Of a DNA stretch of 64,000 bases, positions 27,839 through 33,971 are shown one piece after another; the stretch's first letter is position 1, and every line of letters begins with the position of its first letter. The position numbers and the translations under genes were made by a program. Below the pieces are notes generated by a model. The model saw only the letters and a program-made list of their open reading frames with translations. It was not told the DNA's origin and did no database searches. This DNA comes from JAKACA01 sp052143575. GTDB taxonomy: Bacteria; Actinomycetota; Acidimicrobiia; Acidimicrobiales; Bog-793. The DNA is taken from assembly GCA_052143575.1 (NCBI GenBank), contig JBKQSP010000051.1:16411-80410 (forward strand). The letters are read 5' to 3'.

Positions 27839-28954
27839 GTGAATTTCGGATTCTCTGAGGAACAAGAGGAGCTGCGCAGGGCTGTGCGGCGCTTCCTCGA
27901 CGACAAGTCGCCGAGCACGGAGGTGCGCCGGCTGATGGAGACGACCGAGGGCTATGACGCCGCCGTTTGGTCGCAGATGGCGAACCAGCTGGGGCTGCAG
28001 GCGATCAGCATCCCGGAGGAGTACGGCGGGGCGGGTTTCGGGTACGTGGAGCTCGTCGTCGTGCTCGAGGAGATGGGCCGCTCCCTCTTGTGCGCCCCGT
28101 ACTTCTCGACCGTCGCACTTGCCGCCAACGCCCTGCTCAGCTCGGGTGACGAGGGAGCCAAGGCCGAGTATCTGCCCGGCATCGCCAGTGGTGAGACCAT
28201 CGCCACGCTGGCCTTCACCGAAGAGAGCGGTCGCTGGGATGTCGAGGGCATCGCCATGGTGGCAAGCCGTGCCGGCGACGGCTGGATGCTCGACGGTACG
28301 AAGTCCTATGTCATCGACGGCCACACGGCCGACCTCATCCTCGTCGCAGCTCGCACCGGCAATGGCGTGAGCCTCTTCGCCCTGCCTGGTGACGCCGAGG
28401 GGCTGACGCGCACGCCGTTCGCAACAATGGACCAGACTCGCAAGCAAGCGAAGCTGACGTTCGCCGCCACGCCGGCCCGCTTGGTCGGCGAGGAAGGCGG
28501 TGCCGGGCCGGTGCTCTCCAAGACGCTCGACCTCGCCGCCGTAGCACTCGCCGCCGAGCAGGTGGGCGGGGCGCAGCGGGTGCTCGACATGAGCGTCGAG
28601 TACGCCAAGCACCGCATCCAGTTCGGGCGCCCCATCGGGAGCTTCCAGGCCATCAAACACAAGTGCGCCGACATGCTCCTCGAGGTCGAGTCGGCGAAGT
28701 CGGCTGCCTACTACGCCGGCTGGGCGGCGGCGGAGGACAACGACGAGCTGCCGGTGACGGCCTGCCTGGCGAAGGCCTACTGCTCGGAGGCGTACTTCCA
28801 CGCCGCCGCCGAGAACATCCAGATCCACGGCGGTATCGGCTTTACCTGGGACCACGACGCCCACCTGTACTTCAAGCGGGCAAAGTCCTCCGAGCTCATC
28901 CTCGGAGACCCCTCGTACCACCGCGAGCTGCTCGCCCAGCGCATCGGTATCTAA
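27839..28954 (+). CDS. Acyl-CoA dehydrogenase family protein
   Basis: 371 aa FAD enzyme introducing an alpha-beta double bond into acyl-CoA thioesters. N-terminal FSEEQEELRRAVRRFL, middle-domain LAFTEESGRWD, RIQFGRPIGSFQAIKH, and C-terminal IHGGIGFTWDHDAHLYFKRAKS. The short size and the FTWDHD motif resemble the heterotetrameric steroid/side-chain dehydrogenases, which need a partner subunit; none is adjacent, and I could not assign the catalytic base. GGGAGG precedes the GTG start; TAAGGT at 27800-27805 may be the -10 box. Confidence 0.87.
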   Translation: MNFGFSEEQEELRRAVRRFLDDKSPSTEVRRLMETTEGYDAAVWSQMANQLGLQAISIPEEYGGAGFGYVELVVVLEEMGRSLLCAPYFSTVALAANALLSSGDEGAKAEYLPGIASGETIATLAFTEESGRWDVEGIAMVASRAGDGWMLDGTKSYVIDGHTADLILVAARTGNGVSLFALPGDAEGLTRTPFATMDQTRKQAKLTFAATPARLVGEEGGAGPVLSKTLDLAAVALAAEQVGGAQRVLDMSVEYAKHRIQFGRPIGSFQAIKHKCADMLLEVESAKSAAYYAGWAAAEDNDELPVTACLAKAYCSEAYFHAAAENIQIHGGIGFTWDHDAHLYFKRAKSSELILGDPSYHRELLAQRIGI

Positions 28955-28998
28955 CACACGGGGCATCGACGCTGCCCACGGCCTGAGGTGCCGGCGTC

Positions 28999-29658
28999 TC
29001 AGAGGCCGAGGAGGCCGGGCAGCTCCGACATCTTGTTGAAGACGATGGCCCCGGGCAGCTGCAGCAAGGAAGCCGGCGTCATCCCGCCGGCGAATCCGTA
29101 GGCGGCCATGCCGGCGGCGAGGGCCGCCGCGAGCCCGAACGGGCTGTCCTCGATGACGGCGCAGCGAGCCGGCTCGACACCGCTCACCGCCGCAGCGTGG
29201 AGGAACAAATCCGGCGCCGGCTTCCCGTGTTCCACCTCGTCGGCGCTGAACAGGCGCCCCTCGAAGCGGGCCAGCAAGCCCGTCAGCCCGAGCGTGAATC
29301 TCATCTTGTCGTGGGTGCCGCTCGATGCCACGCACATCGCGACGTGCGCCTGAGCGAGGGCGTCGAGCACGGCCTCGACGCCGTCGACGGACGTGAGCTC
29401 GCGTTCGAAGGCTTCCTCGTATCGCCGGTCGATCTCGCCGTACAGCTCGGGAGGCAGTGACCGGCCGATGTGGGCCTCGATGTCCCGGTTGCAGTCCTCT
29501 GCCGACCGTCCGACAAAACGCTCGATCACCTCCTCCTCCGTCATCGGCCACCCGAGCTCGGTGATCACGGCGGCATCGATCGGGATGGCGATGCGCTCGG
29601 TGTCTACGAGGATGCCGTCGCAGTCGAAGATGACGAGCTCTGGATTGGTGAGCAGCAC
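28999..29658 (-). CDS. HAD-superfamily phosphatase (beta-phosphoglucomutase-like)
   Basis: 219 aa. Motif I IFDCDGILVDTE near residue 10, motif II CVASSGT near 107, lysine in EHGKPAPDLF, motif III VIEDSPFGLAAA: a complete HAD-IA hydrolase with cap domain between I and II. Typical substrates are sugar phosphates or phosphoglycolate. Start: GTG 29658 lies nine codons before motif I; the frame is open upstream through the structured RNA region, but those residues are not family-like. It reads away from the RNA candidate at 29743. Confidence 0.85.
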   Translation of the reverse strand: MLLTNPELVIFDCDGILVDTERIAIPIDAAVITELGWPMTEEEVIERFVGRSAEDCNRDIEAHIGRSLPPELYGEIDRRYEEAFERELTSVDGVEAVLDALAQAHVAMCVASSGTHDKMRFTLGLTGLLARFEGRLFSADEVEHGKPAPDLFLHAAAVSGVEPARCAVIEDSPFGLAAALAAGMAAYGFAGGMTPASLLQLPGAIVFNKMSELPGLLGL

Positions 29659-29769
29659 GGTCTCACCGTAGGCGCCGGCCGTCTTCCTCCGAGACGTCCG
29701 GAATGCCGCCACGCGGCCCCGCGCGCTCGATATTGTTTGTGCACCAGAGAAAGGAGGTGGTCCAATCAC

Positions 29770-29814
29770 ATGAGTAGTCAACGCATTGGGACCCTGGAGG
29801 TGGCTGGCCGCTAG
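29770..29814 (+). CDS. 14-codon ORF with very strong Shine-Dalgarno
   Basis: Reads MSSQRIGTLEVAGR and stops at UAG. The SD core GGAGGT ends 11 nt before the ATG within a ~14-nt match to the anti-SD. No known leader peptide is recognised, and the peptide is not enriched for any one amino acid. The same SD is complementary to 29824-29833, so translation could be switched by folding. It may be a leader peptide, a small protein, or a ribosome-binding decoy. Confidence 0.45.
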   Translation: MSSQRIGTLEVAGR

Positions 29815-29929
29815 GCGGCTTGCTGGACCACCTGGTGACAACCAGTCAGACACCCTTGGCTCGCTCGGTCGGAAGCCGGTCCCATCCGATGTAGTCCGAA
29901 GAGTCAAGCCTTTCAGCAGTTGCTTCGTT

Positions 29930-29963
29930 GGTCGTGGGCGGTCCATGTGGGCCGCCCACGACC
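29930..29963. terminator. 12-bp GC-rich hairpin, likely bidirectional terminator
   Basis: GGTCGTGGGCGG (29930-29941) and CCGCCCACGACC (29952-29963) form a perfect 12-bp stem with a 10-nt loop, 4 nt after the thiE stop codon (minus strand) and at the end of the plus-strand RNA candidate. No U-tract follows on either strand. Confidence 0.7.
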
Positions 29964-29967
29964 GCGC

Positions 29968-30639
29968 TCAGGGTTCGGTGCGCCCGACGGCTCCGTCAAG
30001 GGCGGCGGCCAGCTGGCGGGCGGCACTCTCCGGCTCGGGCGACTCGGTCAGCCAGCGCACGACGACCACCCGCCGAGCTCCCGCCGCCACCATGGCTCCC
30101 ACTGTGTCGGGTCGGGCGTTCCCCGTCACGAAGAACGGCATCGGCGGCGCGCATCCGGCGGCCAGACGGCTCGCTATCCGCACGTAGTCAAGGCCGGTTC
30201 CCGGTCGGCCGGGCTTTGTCGGTGTCGGCACGACCGGCCCGACCGAGACGTAGTCGACAGGTTCGAGAAGGGCCGCCTCCAGTTGGGCAGGCTCGTGTGT
30301 CGAGAGGCCGACGATGCCTCCTTCGCCGAGGAGGCGCCGCGCCTCGACAGCGGCGACGTCGTCCTGGCCGACGTGAACGCCGTCGGCGCCCATCTCGGCG
30401 GCGAGATCGGGACGGTCGTTCAGGATGAAGGGGACGCCCAGATCAGCGCACACCCGCTGGGCGAGGCCGGCCCGCTGCACGATGCCGGCATCGTCGAGGC
30501 GCTTGTCGCGAAGTTGGACGACGTCGACGCCACCCGAGATGCAGGCCCGCAGAAACCCCTCCAGATCCTCGCGGTCCGAGGTACACAGGTACAGGCGCCG
30601 ACCCTGCAGGAAGGGATGTTCCTGGGTGGGCGGCGTCAC
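29968..30639 (-). CDS. thiE: Thiamine phosphate synthase
   Basis: Joins HMP-pyrophosphate and the thiazole phosphate to make thiamine monophosphate. 223 aa TIM barrel. QLRDK near residue 42, FILNDRPDLA, DGVHVGQDD, GLSTHEP and YVSVGPVVPTPTKPGRPG (the phosphate-binding loop) are all present. The GTG start overlaps the HhH-GPD gene stop by 4 nt, so it is coupled to that gene; no TPP riboswitch is visible upstream. Other thi genes are not in the window. Confidence 0.93.
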   Translation of the reverse strand: MTPPTQEHPFLQGRRLYLCTSDREDLEGFLRACISGGVDVVQLRDKRLDDAGIVQRAGLAQRVCADLGVPFILNDRPDLAAEMGADGVHVGQDDVAAVEARRLLGEGGIVGLSTHEPAQLEAALLEPVDYVSVGPVVPTPTKPGRPGTGLDYVRIASRLAAGCAPPMPFFVTGNARPDTVGAMVAAGARRVVVVRWLTESPEPESAARQLAAALDGAVGRTEP

Positions 30640-31499
30640 GCGGAGCTGGCGGCCTTCCTTGCCGGCGCCTTCCTTGCCGGCGCCTTCCTTGCCGGCGCCT
30701 TCTTTGCCGGCGCCTTCTTTGCCGGCGCCTTGGTGACCGGCGCCTTCTTGGCCGGTGCTTTCTTAGCCGCGCTGACCTTCTTGGCCGGCGCCGCCTTCCT
30801 CGCCGGGGTGGCCTTGGCGGGGGCCTTCTTGGCCGGCGCCTTCTTTGCCGGGGCCTTCTTCGTGGCCCGCGGTGCTTTCTTCGCCGGCGCCTGTGCCGCT
30901 GCCGCCTTGGCGGCGGCCTTCATCTCTCGCTTGTGCTCTCGCACGAGGACGAGCGCTTCCGGGCCGTCGATGTCGGCGATCGAGAGGTGGGTGCCGTGGT
31001 GACCGAACGGCGAGGCGACTTCGACCCAGCCGTCGGCCTTCAACCCGAGCTGCTTACCGAGGAGGGCAATGAAGATCTTGGCCTTCTGCTGTCCGAATCC
31101 GGGCAGCGCACGCACGCGCGCGAACAGCTCGTTGCCGTCGCGGGCGGTCGTCCAGACCTTGGCGGCGTCGCCCCCGTACTCCTCGACGAGGTGGCGGGCA
31201 AGGGCTTGCACTCGCCTGGCCATGGCGGCCGGGTAGCGGTGCAGCGCCGGGCGAGCGGCGAACGCCGCGATGATGGCTTCTTCCGGCATCTCGGCGAGGC
31301 CGGCAGCGTCGAGGCGATCGTCAAGTCGATGCATCAGGTGGAATGGACCCTCGAAAGCCCACTCGAGTGGGATCTGCTGGTCGAGCACCATTCCGATGAG
31401 AAGGGCGAGCGGATCCTCGGAGAGGAGCTGGTCGGCTTCCGGCGCTCCGGAGAGGTACAGCTTGGGTCGCTTGGTCGGCACGCCGACAAGGCTAGTCAT
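30636..31499 (-). CDS. HhH-GPD base-excision-repair-type protein with histone-H1-like Lys/Ala/Pro tail
   Basis: 287 aa. Residues ~15-195 match the actinobacterial HhH-GPD family TIGR03252: DPLALLIGMVLDQQIPLEWAF and helix-hairpin-helix LPGFGQQKAKIF (132-143). From ~195 to the end is a highly basic tail of AKKAP-type repeats like the C-terminus of histone H1 or mycobacterial HupB, encoded by 15-bp repeats. The tail should bind DNA non-specifically and may keep the enzyme on the chromosome. Start: ATG 31499 fits the family; GTG 31526 or TTG 31529 could add ten residues. Overlaps thiE by 4 nt. Confidence 0.8.
   Translation of the reverse strand: MTSLVGVPTKRPKLYLSGAPEADQLLSEDPLALLIGMVLDQQIPLEWAFEGPFHLMHRLDDRLDAAGLAEMPEEAIIAAFAARPALHRYPAAMARRVQALARHLVEEYGGDAAKVWTTARDGNELFARVRALPGFGQQKAKIFIALLGKQLGLKADGWVEVASPFGHHGTHLSIADIDGPEALVLVREHKREMKAAAKAAAAQAPAKKAPRATKKAPAKKAPAKKAPAKATPARKAAPAKKVSAAKKAPAKKAPVTKAPAKKAPAKKAPARKAPARKAPARKAASSA
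30652..30756 (-). repeat. 15-bp tandem array encoding AKKAP repeats
   Basis: Seven 15-bp units of the form GCCTTCCTTGCCGGC (plus-strand sense), the first three identical and later ones drifting by single bases. They encode Ala-Gly-free AKKAP/ARKAP pentapeptides of the tail. Copy number is likely to vary between strains. Confidence 0.85.
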
Positions 31500-31686
31500 C
31501 GAGCAACCGTCGATGTTTGGCTGCACCAACCCGACTTCTGCCGCCCCCAGCCCGTCGTGCTCGACGGACCGAGATGAACGAACTCATCCAGCGTCGAGCC
31601 GTCGCTGATCTAGCTTCCCACCTCACCGAGACGCTTCCATGCGCACGCAACCTGCCCGGAGCGCGCCTGAGGCGCTGCCATCCAGG

Positions 31687-32010
31687 TCAGTACTGGATGT
31701 CCAGGGCGTAGCGGAGGGCTCGGTCGAGGGCAGCGCGCTTCTCCAGGTTGAGATGCCCAACCGGCCTTTCTGCCAACGTCGACATGGGCAGGGTGACCAC
31801 GTTGTCGCAAGCGATGACGCTGACTGCAGGCAACCCTTCGTCGGGTCCGACTTCAACTTCTGATCGAATTCCGCGGATAGTCCGCCTGATTGGAGCGCAT
31901 GTCACCGAAGAGAGCACCTGAATCGCAGCGTCTCTCGTGAGTACGCACACGGGCCGCCGGCCGGCCCGAGCACCGAGCTCAGCCCAGATGATGTCTCCCC
32001 GTGCTACCAC
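31687..32010 (-). CDS. MazF/PemK-family endoribonuclease toxin
   Basis: 107 aa. The fold signature is clear: RGDIIWAELG at the start, RRPVCVLTRDAAI, SSVTCAPI, then GLPAVSVIACDNVVTLP. MazF toxins cleave specific mRNA or rRNA sites. The GTG start overlaps the antitoxin gene by 7 nt, the usual order (antitoxin first). The 157-bp region after it to the HhH gene shows only a weak AGCGC/GCGCT hairpin near 31660-31676. Confidence 0.88.
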   Translation of the reverse strand: MVARGDIIWAELGARAGRRPVCVLTRDAAIQVLSSVTCAPIRRTIRGIRSEVEVGPDEGLPAVSVIACDNVVTLPMSTLAERPVGHLNLEKRAALDRALRYALDIQY

Positions 32011-32249
32011 TCGGGAGCAGTCTCGGCCGCAAGTCGAGCGGCAGCCTCGACGAACTCGGGGTCCTGGGGGAGCCGCCGGTAGGCATCCTGGAGCTCGAGG
32101 TCTGCCTGATGAAGATCGTCGGCAATCAACACAGCCAACGCACCGCGGCGCAACAGCTCAGACCGGTTCGTTCCTCGTTCGGAAGCCATGCGGTCGAGTC
32201 GAGCGACGAGGTCATCGTCGAGTTGAACCAGCACTTCACGCCTAGCCAT
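32004..32249 (-). CDS. Ribbon-helix-helix antitoxin of the MazF-type pair
   Basis: 81 aa. The N-terminal RHH DNA-binding motif (REVLVQLDDDLVARLDRMASERGTNRSELLRR, residues 4-35, shown in pieces as beta strand plus two helices) is followed by an acidic, probably toxin-wrapping C-terminus (residues 45-81). It overlaps the toxin gene. TAGCAT on the minus strand ends 7 nt before the ATG, so the mRNA is probably leaderless, and the operator palindrome covers that -10 box. Confidence 0.87.
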   Translation of the reverse strand: MARREVLVQLDDDLVARLDRMASERGTNRSELLRRGALAVLIADDLHQADLELQDAYRRLPQDPEFVEAAARLAAETAPEW

Positions 32250-32252
32250 AGA

Positions 32253-32272
32253 CCATATGCTAACGCATATGG
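32253..32272 (-). promoter_or_regulatory. Operator palindrome over the toxin-antitoxin promoter
   Basis: Perfect inverted repeat CCATATGC (32253-32260), TAAC, GCATATGG (32265-32272), starting 3 bp upstream of the antitoxin start codon and covering the minus-strand TAGCAT -10 hexamer (32257-32262). Short palindromes of this kind are the usual target of RHH antitoxins and give autoregulation. Confidence 0.75.
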
Positions 32273-32302
32273 CGCATGCTCCGGCGGCCCCGGCTCTGCT
32301 GC

Positions 32303-32419
32303 CGCCCCCACGGCATGTTGCACGAAACCTGAGATGCTCGCAGCTCTTCCGGCAAGGGCAAGGGCGTGGACCCGGTCGAGCTGTGCGGCGAGCGTGATGG
32401 TCACTTTTCTGGTCGCCAT
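32303..32419 (-). pseudogene. Remnant of a second antitoxin gene (N-terminal ~39 codons)
   Basis: From ATG 32419 the minus strand reads MATRKVTITLAAQLDRV, then HALALAGRAASISGFVQHAVG, which is the characteristic N-terminus of an actinobacterial antitoxin family (beta strand, two helices, SISGFVQHAV). After ~39 residues similarity stops, and the frame runs on into the operator and antisense to the intact antitoxin. No toxin partner remains. It looks like a truncated gene displaced by or fused against the mazEF-type module. The rest of the 341-bp gap (32420-32590) holds a GTGGG/CCCAC mini-hairpin at 32566-32576 and the upstream region of the next gene. Confidence 0.6.
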
Positions 32420-32590
32420 ACCGCTCGCCGGCAGGCCCAAGGTGGCTGACGGCGGCGGTCGCCGTCGGAGACCCTGGCAGGCCGTGACGACGGCGAGTAC
32501 AACAACGAAGGGACGCGGCGTGCCCCGGAGCTCATGCACCGAAGCACGCTGGCACGAGGAGTGGGTACCCCACGGAAGGAGAGATCTGGC

Positions 32591-33199
32591 ATGAGCGTCA
32601 CCCGCGGGTTCTTCGGCCGGGGGCGAGGGCCCCGTGACCCTCGGCTTCCGCCCGGTCAGTACGACGTCGGTTCGACGTGGCCGGTGCTCACGGCTGAACC
32701 GACCCCGAGGTTGGCGACCGCGACGTGGACCTTCACGGTCGACGGGCTTGTGGAGCGACCGACGACCTGGACATGGGACGACGTGCACGCCCTCGAGCCC
32801 TCGAGCTACGAGGGCGACATCCACTGCGTGACCACCTGGTCGAAGCTGGGCGTCCGCTTTGCCGGGGTCTCGGTCGACACGCTGCTCGGCGCCGCCCGGC
32901 TGTTGCCGTCCGCCACGCACGTCCTCGCCGTGTGCCACACGGGCTACACGACGAACCTCCCGCTCGCCGACGTGACGGGAGGCAAGGCGTGGGTCGTCTG
33001 GGACTACGAGGGGCGACCGTTGCCCGTCGAGCACGGAGGCCCAGCCCGGCTGCTCGTGCCGCACCTGTATTTCTGGAAGAGCGCCAAATGGGTGTCAGGA
33101 CTGCAGTTGCTCGATCACGACCAGCAGGGTTTCTGGGAACAAAACGGCTATCACGACCGAGGCGACCCCTGGCTGGAACAGCGGTACCAAGGTGACTGA
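32591..33199 (+). CDS. Sulfite-oxidase-like molybdopterin-dependent oxidoreductase
   Basis: 202 aa single-domain protein of the oxidoreductase-molybdopterin fold (YedY/MsrP-like). FTVDGLVERPTTWTWDDV near residue 50, GDIHCVTTWSKLGVRFAGV with the presumed Mo-ligand Cys (~Cys78), then the late PHLYFWKSAKWVSGL. No Tat signal is visible, so it is probably cytoplasmic, unlike MsrP. AAGGAGAG precedes ATG 32591. It overlaps the next gene, a FAD/NAD reductase, by 8 nt, which points to a two-component redox pair. Confidence 0.87.
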   Translation: MSVTRGFFGRGRGPRDPRLPPGQYDVGSTWPVLTAEPTPRLATATWTFTVDGLVERPTTWTWDDVHALEPSSYEGDIHCVTTWSKLGVRFAGVSVDTLLGAARLLPSATHVLAVCHTGYTTNLPLADVTGGKAWVVWDYEGRPLPVEHGGPARLLVPHLYFWKSAKWVSGLQLLDHDQQGFWEQNGYHDRGDPWLEQRYQGD

Positions 33200-33914
33200 C
33201 CCAATCGGAGCGCCGCCCCGGCCGGGAGGATGGCAGACCGCCACCGTCGTCGGAGTCACCGTCGAGACGGCCCACGCCAAGTCCTTCCGGCTCGCCCTCC
33301 CGGCGCCCTCTCACCACCTCGCCGGGCAGCACTACATCGTCCGTCTCACCGCCCCGGACGGCTACACGGCTTCGCGGTCCTACTCGGTGGCGAGCGCTCC
33401 TGACGGAAGCGCCGAAATAGAGGTCACCGTGGAGCGTCTCGAGGACGGCGAAGTGTCCAGCTTCCTCCACGACGTCGTCCGCCCCGGCGACAACTTGGAG
33501 GTGCGGGGACCGATCGGTGGCTGGTTCGTGTGGCGAGGCGAGACGCCGGCGCTGCTCGTCGGGGGCGGTTCCGGGGTCGTTCCCCTCATGTCCATGCTGC
33601 GACTCGCTCGGCGGAGTGGGCGGTCCGACCTCCTCCGGCTCGTCGTGTCCGTCCGAAGCCCGGCGGATCTCTACTACGCCGATGAGCTTGCGGGTCCGGA
33701 GACCACCGTCCTCTACACGCGGACAGCGCCGCCGTCCTGGCTGCGGCCACCGGGCCGCATCAACGTCGGCGATCTCACCGGTCTCGTGCCGCCCGGCACA
33801 GACGTCTATGTGTGCGGATCGCCAGGCTTCGCTGACGCCGCCACGGACCTGCTCACCGGCGCCGGCATGCCAGCCTCCCGCATCCGTGTCGAGCGCTTCG
33901 GCCCCACGCAATGA
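33192..33914 (+). CDS. FAD/NAD(P)-binding ferredoxin reductase-like protein
   Basis: 240 aa. FAD-binding segment SRSYSVASAP near residue 65, then GPIGGWFVW and the NAD-binding start LLVGGGSGVVPLMSML, ending VYVCGSPGFADA. There is no 2Fe-2S ferredoxin domain. It most likely passes electrons between NAD(P)H and the overlapping molybdopterin protein. GTG start within the end of the previous gene. Confidence 0.9.
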   Translation: MTDPIGAPPRPGGWQTATVVGVTVETAHAKSFRLALPAPSHHLAGQHYIVRLTAPDGYTASRSYSVASAPDGSAEIEVTVERLEDGEVSSFLHDVVRPGDNLEVRGPIGGWFVWRGETPALLVGGGSGVVPLMSMLRLARRSGRSDLLRLVVSVRSPADLYYADELAGPETTVLYTRTAPPSWLRPPGRINVGDLTGLVPPGTDVYVCGSPGFADAATDLLTGAGMPASRIRVERFGPTQ

Positions 33915-33971
33915 AGTGTGCCGCAGCCGACGATGCCGGCGAGGGGCGAGGAGAGCGCTAGGTTCCGCCAG

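Larger units (their letters stand above)
29743..29963 (+). ncRNA. Candidate structured RNA with a small ORF under an SD-sequestering helix
   Basis: A ~220-nt plus-strand unit between two minus-strand genes (the 309-bp gap holds no other gene). TATTGT at 29731-29736 would start RNA near 29743. AGAAAGGAGGTGGTCC (29748-29763) is almost fully complementary to the 16S 3' tail. AGGTGGTCCA (29755-29764) pairs perfectly with TGGACCACCT (29824-29833), closing the 14-codon ORF in its loop. Further helices: GCCGC/GCGGC (29807-29819) with the UAG stop as loop, CTGGT-GACA-ACCAG (29832-29845), CTTGGCTC/GAGTCAAG (around 29855/29901), then the strong hairpin at 29930-29963. I do not recognise it as a known RNA class; the call is inference from structure. 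Confidence 0.5.

Noticed and set aside
27524..29551. 675-codon minus-strand open frame across the acyl-CoA dehydrogenase
   Set aside because: Spans two unrelated real genes and has no recognisable domain.
29743..29963. Structured RNA as tmRNA or 6S RNA
   Set aside because: The ORF does not end in an LAA-type tag and no tRNA-like ends are seen; no long bulged rod typical of 6S is present.
30636..30760. Lys/Ala repeat tail as a separate histone-like gene
   Set aside because: It is in frame with the HhH-GPD domain and has no start codon or SD of its own.
30600..30760. CRISPR-like array
   Set aside because: The repeats are 15 bp, contiguous without spacers, and coding.
31572..31711. Short plus-strand ORF between the HhH-GPD gene and the toxin gene
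   Set aside because: No SD, no TANNNT box, no recognisable sequence, and it overlaps the toxin 3' end on the other strand.
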